This document shows positions 1 through 5,008 of a stretch of 5,675 bases of DNA, piece after piece (within the stretch, counting starts at the first letter, position 1; each line of letters starts with the position of its first letter). Source of the DNA: CAZHJG01 sp964533425 (GTDB lineage Bacteria > Patescibacteriota > Saccharimonadia > Saccharimonadales > UBA4665). The stretch spans positions 1 through 5,675 of the forward strand of contig CAZHJG010000046.1 in the NCBI GenBank assembly GCA_964533425.1, written 5' to 3'. A model generated the notes under the pieces. The model was not told the DNA's origin. It saw nothing but the letters and a program-made list of their open reading frames with translations, and did not search any database. The position numbers and the translations under genes are program-made.

Positions 1-50
1 GAGGCCTGAAGAGCCTTGTGTCCCCAGTTCGAGTCTGGGAGGCGCCACCA
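1..50 (+). tRNA. 3' part of a class II tRNA, probably tRNA-Leu (5' end outside window)
   Basis: The window opens inside a tRNA. A T-arm is clear: stem CCCAG (23-27), loop TTCGAGT (28-34), stem CTGGG (35-39). The 3' acceptor strand AGGCGCC (40-46), discriminator A (47) and encoded CCA (48-50) follow. Upstream, AGGC (2-5) can pair with GCCT (13-16), which is a long variable arm, so this is a class II tRNA. Discriminator A favours Leu (or Tyr) over Ser, which normally has G73. The anticodon is outside the window, so the identity is inferred. The T-loop is canonical, unlike the tRNA-Gly further right. Confidence 0.85.
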
Positions 51-51
51 C

Positions 52-81
52 AAAAGGATCCCAGTTTGGCTGGGATTTTTT
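52..81 (+). terminator. Rho-independent terminator of the class II tRNA
   Basis: Seven-bp stem ATCCCAG (58-64) with CTGGGAT (70-76), loop TTTGG, followed by a T-run (76-81). The A-run at 52-55 can extend the stem against the Ts, so it may also work in reverse. It starts a few bases after the tRNA CCA end, the expected place for a tRNA terminator. Confidence 0.85.
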
Positions 82-145
82 CATATGAGAGCTTGCATAT
101 GCACTTAAGCCAAACAGCCTATCTATGGACGTCCAAAATCTCCAC

Positions 146-230
146 TGTCATCCTCAGCTTGACTGGGGATCCGGAAAAGAAGACCTTTCTTAATGGACTG
201 TCTGGATTCCCGATCAGGCCGGGAATGACA
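146..230. repeat. 85-bp bipartite-hairpin intergenic element with TGTCAT/ATGACA ends
   Basis: The segment begins TGTCATCC and ends GGGAATGACA. The left 27 bases and the reverse complement of the right 27 bases agree at about 20 of 27 positions. Each half is also a hairpin by itself: ATCCTCAG...CTGGGGAT on the left and ATTCCCG...CGGGAAT on the right, separated by about 30 bases of unstructured sequence. This design, with TGTCATnCC termini and two arms each forming a stem, matches the general look of dispersed REP/MITE-like intergenic repeats known from many bacteria. Only one copy is in the window, so dispersal is not shown. The short open frame running across it (18-236) overlaps tRNA, terminator and this element and is not believable as a gene. 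Confidence 0.6.
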
Positions 231-251
231 ACTTGAGACAGACCTCATTTA

Positions 252-280
252 TTGACAACACTCTTAAAATATCCTATTAT
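252..280 (+). promoter_or_regulatory. Sigma70-type promoter for the 154-residue protein gene
   Basis: A perfect -35 TTGACA (252-257), a 17-bp spacer and a -10 TATTAT (275-280). The predicted transcription start is near 287. It is the best promoter in the window and gives a leader of about 200 nt before the ATG at 490. Confidence 0.8.
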
Positions 281-286
281 AACGAG

Positions 287-489
287 CGTACTTTAACAAA
301 CGATTAGAGCGGAAGCGTATGCTTCTCCACGCAAGCATTGGCTTCCGCTCTCATCCTATGGTTGGTTGGGAATCTGGCTCCAAGCCAGTAATCGCGGGCT
401 AGTGAAAGGTGTTTGTTGTGATCACGTCACATCAGACGGTTGACCTCAGCGCGGGGTCCCATAAATCTCCGGAACACGGAGTTTGCGTC
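287..489 (+). promoter_or_regulatory. Long structured 5' leader with a two-tier hairpin
   Basis: Between the predicted transcription start and the gene lies about 200 nt with strong secondary structure. AGAGCGGAAGC (306-316) pairs perfectly with GCTTCCGCTCT (341-351). Inside it, ATGCTT (319-324) pairs with AAGCAT (333-338) around an 8-nt loop, with a 2x2 internal loop between the stems. A second small hairpin follows: CTGGCT (374-379) with AGCCAG (383-388). Neither is followed by a T-run, so they are not simple terminators. I do not recognise a known riboswitch class. It could be a cis-regulatory leader, an mRNA-stabilising structure, or a small RNA with its own promoter. Confidence 0.45.
478..481 (+). 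promoter_or_regulatory. Ribosome binding site supporting the start at 490
   Basis: GGAG lies 8 nt before the ATG at 490. An alternative in-frame GTG at 418 has AAAGG (405-409) at 8 nt, so a form 24 residues longer cannot be excluded. The ATG is preferred because MELSSMLAGEEF looks like the conserved start of the protein family. Confidence 0.55.
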
Positions 490-954
490 ATGGAGCTTTC
501 GTCCATGCTCGCCGGTGAGGAGTTCACCGATCACCCGCGCAGCGTTTGTCCGGTCATCGCCGCGTTCATGCGCAAATACAACGACTCGATCGACAACAAG
601 CGGCGCCAGGACCTCTACGCCTATGCCTCGAAGGCCGTCGGCACTCGGGTAAAGCTCGGAATCGAGCTGGCACGGGAGCGTCGGTGCATAGCGTGGGGTT
701 GCCAAATGCGAGGGCTCAAACGTCCGCGCATGCTGCGCAGGATCTGGTGGCTGTGGGACAAGCCCGTTTACGGGGGTCCCGACAATGCCGGCAGGTTCGC
801 TGCCTTGTCCATCAAGTACCACACCGACCAAACCCACGCCGCCGCGCTCGCCTTCATCGACGAGCTGATCGCCATCGGCGCCGACAGGAGAGAGCAACCA
901 ACGCTCACCATGCCCGTCGTTCAACCGGCAGAGTTGGTGACGACCACGACCTGA
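490..954 (+). CDS. Uncharacterised actinobacterial-type protein, 154 residues
   Basis: Function unknown. The N-terminal half reads like a conserved family I associate from memory with actinobacterial hypothetical proteins: 'LAGEEFTDHPRSVCPVIAAF' (residues 8-27), 'YND' (30-32), 'RRQDLYAYA' (38-46) and 'VGTR' (50-53). C20 sits within the HPRSVCP motif; C66 and C71 lie later in 'RRCIAWGC'. A basic, tryptophan-containing stretch (residues 77-90, 'RPRMLRRIWWLWDK') precedes a mostly helical, Ala-rich segment (100-130). The tail is low complexity (TTTT). No signal peptide or clear membrane segment is visible, so it is probably cytosolic. GC is roughly 60% by eye, clearly above the neighbouring genes, and the codons end mostly in G or C, so transfer from a high-GC donor such as an actinobacterium is plausible. 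It stands alone, with its own promoter and a terminator after it. Existence as a gene is fairly sure; role is not known. Confidence 0.72.
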   Translation: MELSSMLAGEEFTDHPRSVCPVIAAFMRKYNDSIDNKRRQDLYAYASKAVGTRVKLGIELARERRCIAWGCQMRGLKRPRMLRRIWWLWDKPVYGGPDNAGRFAALSIKYHTDQTHAAALAFIDELIAIGADRREQPTLTMPVVQPAELVTTTT

Positions 955-983
955 CGTACCCTCGGGTGCGCAACGCGTGGCAC

Positions 984-1027
984 GGCTGGGAGTCGACCAG
1001 AAGAAATTTTTCTTTCGACTCCCAGCC
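984..1027. repeat. Large perfect inverted repeat (13-bp stem) after the GC-rich gene
   Basis: GGCTGGGAGTCGA (984-996) pairs with TCGACTCCCAGCC (1015-1027) without a mismatch. The 18-nt loop contains a further pairing, AAGAA (1001-1005) with TTCTT (1010-1014), so the whole 44 bases can fold into one rod. No T-run follows, so it is not a standard terminator. It lies 30 bases after the stop codon and could be a 3'-end mRNA stabiliser or a mobile-element remnant. Confidence 0.7.
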
Positions 1028-1052
1028 AGTAGTACCAAGGTATCGTTATAAG

Positions 1053-1078
1053 AAAACCCAGCCTGGCGCTGGGTTTTT
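1053..1078. terminator. Bidirectional terminator between convergent genes
   Basis: Perfect 10-bp stem AAAACCCAGC (1053-1062) with GCTGGGTTTT (1068-1077), loop CTGGC, T-run 1074-1078. Read on the minus strand the stem is also followed by TTTTCTT. It sits between the plus-strand gene ending at 954 and the minus-strand gene ending at 1115, so it can serve both. Confidence 0.9.
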
Positions 1079-1114
1079 AAGTGTGCCGAACTTTAATCGA
1101 GCTATTTTGCAGTA

Positions 1115-3676
1115 CTAACCAGCTCCAGTGGTGACCTGAATGATGGCGGTCGAGGCATTAACTCCCCGGCCCATACCGAGGATTGGGGCGTCTGTTTGTC
1201 CTGAGCCGGCAATTACATAGCCGCGATTGGTGGTGTCGGCTTTGGCGTACTTGTTCGAGCCGATATTTGATTGGGTGTTAACGACGGTATAGCCCTCAAC
1301 CACGACTGGCGCCCAATGTCCGGAGCCAGTCGAGGCGAAACCCCATGATTGCAGCACGCCAACCGGTATATCGGAGCCGCCGGTTGCGGTCGGATCTTTG
1401 GCCACCGCCCAGTCACCTTGGCCGGTCGCCAGGTACATGACGTCGCTGATACTTGGGTTGGTCGCGCCGGTCACCAGTCTCATTGAAGCTTTGGCCCCCT
1501 TGTCGGTAATAATATTGAAGCCCTCGACATCATTAGTGTCGTTAAAGAACTTTAGACCGCCAGAGTGATTGGAAATAAGGTATGAGCCGCCACTCTGGAT
1601 CACGTTGTTGGAAGCCTGTGCCGTATTAAACAGCCCGACAGCACCAAAAGGACTGACTCCGGCGTTTACCCAGGAGCCGATGACGTTATTGTTAAATACC
1701 CCGCATACGACAGAGTAGTCATGGTTGTTGGTGTTGTACCGATAGGTGGCGTTGGGCAGGATGTAGGTGTCGCCCCAAGTGTTGTTGTACACGCCCTTGG
1801 TACCGCCCTGGTCAAAAATAGCAGCGTTGCCAACCGACTCAAACCAGACGGTGTCGAGAACCGAATCAGTGACGATATCCTTGGAATACGTCCCGGTATT
1901 TTCCTTATAGATGCCATATGGCTCAAAACCGAGGTGCACGGCGATGAGTTGAGCGGCGCAAATGCGGTTATCGCCGTGAATGCCGATGCCGGCCATATTG
2001 TTGGAGACAAACTCGCATTTGTAGAAGTACTGGTTGTCGAACGACGAGCCGCCGCCGGCGAAGTAGACGCCGTAATAGTTGCCATAGCAGCGGCACTCCA
2101 CAATTGATTGGTGGTTGCTTTGGATCAGGATGCCTTGGTTATAGCCGCGGACGTTTAGCCGGTGTACCTGCGCGTCGCCGTTGATCCACAAACCCGGCAT
2201 GTTACAGGGTACGGTGCCGGCGCTGAAAGCCGCCGAACCGGGTCCTTGCAGTGTCAGGTCCTCCACACTGGGATACTTGACTGAGTTGCCGTCTTCGAGA
2301 GTCACTATACTCGGAACGCCTCCCCCCAGGTCTGTCGTATCTACGATTGTGGTGGCTTCCTTGTGAGCGCCGACCAGCTTAACATTTGAGGGTACTTGCA
2401 CCATGTAATTCTTTTTATAGGTTCCAGGGGGCAAATAAACTACTCCGCCGCCGGCACTAGACGCATCAAGGCAGGCTTGTCCGATCTGCGAGGTGTCGGT
2501 GGTGGTGCCGGTGTTATCGACATTGTATGGAGACTGGGTTACGTCTCTGTAGCCTACCAGCCCGGTAGAAGACGGCAGGCCGGTCCAAACAGCGGTAGTC
2601 GCGCTGGTAGCCACTATAGCCTTGTTATTAGCTGGTGTACCTGACACGCTGACGCCGTTAACTTTGGCCACCGTCGGATTCGGATAGGTACCGCTTAAGT
2701 CGCCACCAGCCGAACCAGTTGGCGCGCGTGAGTTGGTCGTGGTGGCGTCAGTAGCGTCCAGCACACCAGCGTTGCCAGCCGCCACCTTGTTCTGTGTCGC
2801 TGCGGTACCCAATCCCAGATTGGAGCGGGCCGTACCGGGTAGGGCTACATCAGCCAAGTTCTGATCGGCCGTCAGCGGGGTTTTGCCGCCCTTGACGGTT
2901 GGCACGGTGGGGCTGGAGGCTGTGCCGCCTAAATCGCCTGTGAGTTCAACTATGCCCTTGGTGGCGTTGGTAGCATCGCTGACCGTGGTGCTGGATACCG
3001 TACTGGGCAGCCAGGTATTGCCACCTTGGGAGTACGTTAGCACTTGCCCGTCGCCCGGACTGCTACCATTAACGGTTATACCTTGTATTTTCGCGAGGGT
3101 TGGAGTGGAGGCCGTGCCACCTAAGTCGCCGGCTAACTGGACGGCGTTATCGGCTGCCGTTAAAGAAGTCTGCACCGCAGCAGCCAAGTCGGTTTTGGGT
3201 ATGCCGCCGCCGGGCAGGGTGTACTTGCCAGAAACAGAGGTAAGCGTGGTTTGCGTCGAGTTGTCCAAGTCGGTGGCTGGAATGCCGCCAATTGGTTTAG
3301 TGTACTTACCGGCAACCGAGCTGATGGTAGTTTGCGTTGAATTATCCAGATCACTGCTTGGTATGCCGCCAACCGGCTTGGTATATTTGCCAGCAACCGA
3401 AGTTAAAGTGGTTTGCGTGGCATTATCTAGATCGCTGGACGGAATGCCACCAACTGGCTTGGTATACTTCGCAGCCACTGCATTGATGGTAGTTTGCGTC
3501 GAGTTGTCCAGATCGCTGAGGGGAATACCGGAGCCTGGTTTGCTGTAGGCGCCAGCGGCCGTAACCGCACTCGACAGCAAGCTACCGTCAGAATTGTGAG
3601 CGACCTCAAGAAACGCATTGAGGACATCTCCCCAGGTACCGTCGTCTCCACCAGGTGTTGGTAATCTTTGTGCCAT
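1115..3676 (-). CDS. Tail-fibre/tailspike-like protein with pectate-lyase-3 beta-helix, 853 residues
   Basis: Probable fibrous, receptor- or glycan-binding protein, possibly with polysaccharide-cleaving activity. Order of parts: a short head 'MAQRLPTPGGDDGTWG' (1-16) typical of fibre-like proteins of this type; five tandem 27-residue repeats (44-178) of the 'KPxxGIPxxDLDxxxQTxL' kind seen in phage tail fibres; three GDLxGT-type modules near 183, 247 and 326 ('GDLSGTYPNPTVAKVNGV' is the clearest); then a pectate_lyase_3-like parallel beta-helix beginning about 376, with 'GGGVVYLPPGTY' (409-420) and 'VPSNVKLVGA' (428-437), running to about 720; finally a compact C-terminal beta domain (about 750-853, 'IPVGVLQSWG', 'HWAPVVVEGYTVVN'). 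No signal peptide is visible, as expected for a particle protein but odd for a surface protein. The start is placed at the MAQ ATG and not the in-frame TTG at 3730, because that TTG is the -35 box of the gene's own promoter. No Shine-Dalgarno is seen before the ATG. No other phage structural gene is in the window. The fold assignment is by motif; enzymatic activity is unproven. Confidence 0.88.
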   Translation of the reverse strand: MAQRLPTPGGDDGTWGDVLNAFLEVAHNSDGSLLSSAVTAAGAYSKPGSGIPLSDLDNSTQTTINAVAAKYTKPVGGIPSSDLDNATQTTLTSVAGKYTKPVGGIPSSDLDNSTQTTISSVAGKYTKPIGGIPATDLDNSTQTTLTSVSGKYTLPGGGIPKTDLAAAVQTSLTAADNAVQLAGDLGGTASTPTLAKIQGITVNGSSPGDGQVLTYSQGGNTWLPSTVSSTTVSDATNATKGIVELTGDLGGTASSPTVPTVKGGKTPLTADQNLADVALPGTARSNLGLGTAATQNKVAAGNAGVLDATDATTTNSRAPTGSAGGDLSGTYPNPTVAKVNGVSVSGTPANNKAIVATSATTAVWTGLPSSTGLVGYRDVTQSPYNVDNTGTTTDTSQIGQACLDASSAGGGVVYLPPGTYKKNYMVQVPSNVKLVGAHKEATTIVDTTDLGGGVPSIVTLEDGNSVKYPSVEDLTLQGPGSAAFSAGTVPCNMPGLWINGDAQVHRLNVRGYNQGILIQSNHQSIVECRCYGNYYGVYFAGGGSSFDNQYFYKCEFVSNNMAGIGIHGDNRICAAQLIAVHLGFEPYGIYKENTGTYSKDIVTDSVLDTVWFESVGNAAIFDQGGTKGVYNNTWGDTYILPNATYRYNTNNHDYSVVCGVFNNNVIGSWVNAGVSPFGAVGLFNTAQASNNVIQSGGSYLISNHSGGLKFFNDTNDVEGFNIITDKGAKASMRLVTGATNPSISDVMYLATGQGDWAVAKDPTATGGSDIPVGVLQSWGFASTGSGHWAPVVVEGYTVVNTQSNIGSNKYAKADTTNRGYVIAGSGQTDAPILGMGRGVNASTAIIQVTTGAG
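3143..3547 (-). repeat. Five tandem 81-bp coding repeats in the fibre gene
   Basis: Residues 44-178 of the fibre protein are five 27-residue units starting YSKP, YTKP, YTKP, YTKP and YTLP, each with GIPxxDL and a QT(T/S) core. The last unit has diverged most (AAAVQTSL). Copies 2 and 3 are almost identical in protein but use different synonymous codons at many positions, so the array is old and kept by selection on protein rather than being a fresh slippage product. Confidence 0.9.
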
Positions 3677-3701
3677 ATTTATTGAGAATCGTTCCAGAAA
3701 T

Positions 3702-3730
3702 AGTATAAAAGCATAAACGCTCTGTGGCAA
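3702..3730 (-). promoter_or_regulatory. Promoter of the fibre gene
   Basis: On the minus strand, -35 TTGCCA (3730-3725), a 17-bp spacer and -10 TATACT (3707-3702). The transcription start should fall near 3695, leaving an untranslated leader of only about 17-20 nt before the ATG at 3676. This decides the start codon: the longer reading frame from TTG 3730 would begin upstream of the transcript. Confidence 0.72.
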
Positions 3731-3775
3731 ATCAGATTAGAATAAGAGTCGCGTCAGACTGGTTTTGTCTGGAGC

Positions 3776-3793
3776 ACTCCTCGTACGAGTAGT
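3776..3793. promoter_or_regulatory. Operator-like palindrome between divergent genes
   Basis: ACTCCTCGTACGAGTAGT contains the perfect 10-bp palindrome CTCGTACGAG (3780-3789), with further ACT/AGT symmetry outside one mismatched pair. It lies about 45 bp upstream of the fibre promoter and about 30 bp upstream of the -10 of the divergent gene, a sensible place for a dimeric regulator. No regulator gene is in the window, so this is suggestive only. Confidence 0.35.
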
Positions 3794-3823
3794 CTATTTT
3801 ATGATCGCAGCTTTCAGCAGGTG

Positions 3824-3829
3824 TATACT
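3824..3829 (+). promoter_or_regulatory. Probable -10 element of the secreted lectin-like protein gene
   Basis: TATACT, the same hexamer as the -10 of the divergent fibre gene, sits 25 bp before the ATG. No convincing -35 is found at 16-18 bp (the sequence there is around ATGATC), so the promoter may need an activator. The implied leader is about 19 nt and still contains the Shine-Dalgarno sequence. Confidence 0.45.
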
Positions 3830-3842
3830 GGAAAGATTAATG

Positions 3843-3848
3843 AGGAGG
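3843..3848 (+). promoter_or_regulatory. Strong Shine-Dalgarno fixing the start at 3855
   Basis: AGGAGG ends 6 nt before ATG 3855. Upstream in-frame starts (ATG 3840, TTG 3765) lack such a site; ATG 3840 would overlap it, and TTG 3765 lies upstream of the -10. Confidence 0.8.
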
Positions 3849-3854
3849 GTGTGT

Positions 3855-4910
3855 ATGAAGCTAAAGTATTATAAATATAGTTTTACTCGAGGAGTGAAGA
3901 AGGTTAAGACTAGAGCCGCGCTGGTATTAACAGCAGTCAGTTTAGGCGTGGCGGGCGTAGGCCTAAGTTTGGGTTTCGTGCCCGGACTAGCTGGTGCTGA
4001 CGCCAACAATATAACCTTTGAAAATCCCACCTACCACACCGGTGTAATTGACGGCCAAGACGGCTGGACGGCCACGGGCTCGGCCGGCAACGGCTGCGCT
4101 ACGTATGACGAAGGAGTGGTTGCTAATACCTATGGTTACAGTAGTTTTGGCGGTCAAAGCTTCAGGCTTTCTGACGCCGTTACGAGTGGCTGTTTTGGCG
4201 ATCAAGCGTTTGCCAAGCCGTTAGTCAATGCGGTTGGTGAAGTAGATTCCACCGCTGGAAGCTACTCTAAGGGCACGCTACAGCGGCATTTTGAAACACA
4301 GTTTGACATAGCTTCAACCACACCAAATGCTCAGCAGCCGGGAATGCACACTTCTGTATCGCCGGACCGCGGCGACGGCTCACGTATGAGTTATTTACGT
4401 TTTGAGGATGGCACAAGTGGTATTGATGTCTTCTTCGATGACGTTCAAGGCACTACCAATCCGGCTAATTTCGTAGAGACGCAAATAGCTAGCGGCCTTA
4501 ACCGCACAGTACCGCACACCGTGAAATTGACCTTAGATACTTTAGACGGTCCTTCAAATGATGTTGTAAAGGTCTGGATCGATGGCACGCTAGTTCATAC
4601 TGGCACCAGCTGGGAGAACTACTACCGCTACGATAGTGAATCTTCGGCAGAACAAAGCCCTCGCATCGTTAAGACAGTCCTCTTCCGTGAGAGCGGCGAT
4701 GCCAACGCTGCCGATGCCGGCAAGGGCTTCCTGATCGATAATCTTTCTTTGAGCTCCGGTCCCATCCAGACCAGCCCAAGCAATGCCGATCAGTGTAAGA
4801 ACAACGACTGGAAGAGCTTCAACAATCCGACCTTCAAGAACCAGGGAGATTGTGTCAGCTGGGTCCAACACAACGTGAACGGCCACGGTACGCCGAATAG
4901 CAATAGGTAA
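3855..4910 (+). CDS. Secreted protein with probable lectin-like beta-sandwich and C-terminal Cys motif, 351 residues
   Basis: Likely exported or cell-surface protein that may bind carbohydrate. The N-terminus has a basic stretch (K15-R20, 'KKVKTR'), a hydrophobic core (21-46) and small residues 'AGADA' (46-50), a good Sec signal peptide with cleavage near residue 48-50. The mature part starts 'ITFENPTYHTGVIDGQDGW' (53-71), an opening I associate with extracellular jelly-roll (LamG/ConA-like) proteins. Strand-like segments such as 'HTVKLTLDTLDG' (221-232), 'VVKVWIDGTLVHTG' (237-250) and 'GFLIDNLSLSSG' (291-302) fit the closing half of such a fold. C81 and C113 may form a disulphide. The C-terminus (310-340) has 'DQCKNNDWKSF' and 'FKNQGDCVSWV', a two-cysteine motif (C314, C333) recurring at the end of secreted proteins in Actinobacteria and Patescibacteria. 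No LPXTG, sortase tail or membrane anchor follows, so it may be released or held non-covalently. It is a single-gene unit divergent from the fibre gene. The fold is inferred and the ligand unknown. Confidence 0.85.
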   Translation: MKLKYYKYSFTRGVKKVKTRAALVLTAVSLGVAGVGLSLGFVPGLAGADANNITFENPTYHTGVIDGQDGWTATGSAGNGCATYDEGVVANTYGYSSFGGQSFRLSDAVTSGCFGDQAFAKPLVNAVGEVDSTAGSYSKGTLQRHFETQFDIASTTPNAQQPGMHTSVSPDRGDGSRMSYLRFEDGTSGIDVFFDDVQGTTNPANFVETQIASGLNRTVPHTVKLTLDTLDGPSNDVVKVWIDGTLVHTGTSWENYYRYDSESSAEQSPRIVKTVLFRESGDANAADAGKGFLIDNLSLSSGPIQTSPSNADQCKNNDWKSFNNPTFKNQGDCVSWVQHNVNGHGTPNSNR

Positions 4911-4933
4911 ACTCTAAAACTTAAAAGAGAGTT

Positions 4934-4961
4934 GCGCGGGTCTTCGGGCCCGCGCGCTTTT
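4934..4961 (+). terminator. UUCG-tetraloop terminator
   Basis: Stem GCGCGGGTC (4934-4942) with GGCCCGCGC (4947-4955), one T-G wobble, closed by a C(TTCG)G tetraloop (4942-4947). TTTTC follows at 4958. It ends the secreted lectin-like gene, whose stop codon is 24 nt upstream of the stem. Confidence 0.92.
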
Positions 4962-4986
4962 CATTTCACCGGTGTTTTGCTACAAT
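4958..4986 (+). promoter_or_regulatory. Probable tRNA-Gly promoter overlapping the terminator T-tract
   Basis: -10 TACAAT (4981-4986) with a 17-bp spacer from a weak -35 TTTTCA (4958-4963). The -35 is made of the T-tract of the preceding terminator. Start near 4993, giving a pre-tRNA leader of about 16 nt that can form a small hairpin TGCAC-ATT-GTGCA (4993-5005) before RNase P processing at 5009. Confidence 0.5.
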
Positions 4987-5008
4987 TTTCCCTGCACATT
5001 GTGCACGC

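Noticed and set aside
1..50. 3' end of tmRNA instead of a tRNA
   Set aside because: The T-arm and CCA end would fit, but the acceptor strand AGGCGCC would give a C3-G70 pair, not the G3-U70 alanine identity pair of tmRNA, and a class II variable arm is visible.
1..50. tRNA 3' end as a phage or island attachment site
   Set aside because: No direct repeat of the tRNA 3' end is found elsewhere in the window and no integrase is present.
18..236. 72-residue plus-strand open frame
   Set aside because: It runs through the tRNA T-arm, the terminator and the bipartite hairpin element and has no protein-like features.
984..1027. Terminator of the GC-rich gene
   Set aside because: The stem is strong but followed by AGTAGTACC, not a T-run; the real terminator lies at 1053-1078.
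427..1038. 203-residue minus-strand open frame
   Set aside because: Antisense shadow of the GC-rich gene; it crosses the large hairpin and has no ribosome binding site or promoter.
546..1118. 190-residue plus-strand frame overlapping the GC-rich gene
   Set aside because: Arg-rich, out-of-frame product typical of high-GC shadow frames; it runs through the hairpin and the terminator.
1721..2107. 128-residue plus-strand frame with a Val/Ala-rich product
   Set aside because: Antisense to the beta-helix part of the fibre gene and lacks a start signal; the minus-strand protein is clearly the real one.
3143..3547. CRISPR-like array from the regular 81-bp periodicity
   Set aside because: The units are contiguous, in frame and coding, without spacers.
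2883..3548. 221-residue plus-strand frame with apparent repeats
   Set aside because: Its repeats are only the complement of the 81-bp coding repeats of the fibre gene.
3765..3854. N-terminal 30-residue extension of the secreted lectin-like protein
   Set aside because: It would begin upstream of the predicted -10 element, and a perfect AGGAGG with good spacing marks ATG 3855, from which a proper signal peptide reads.
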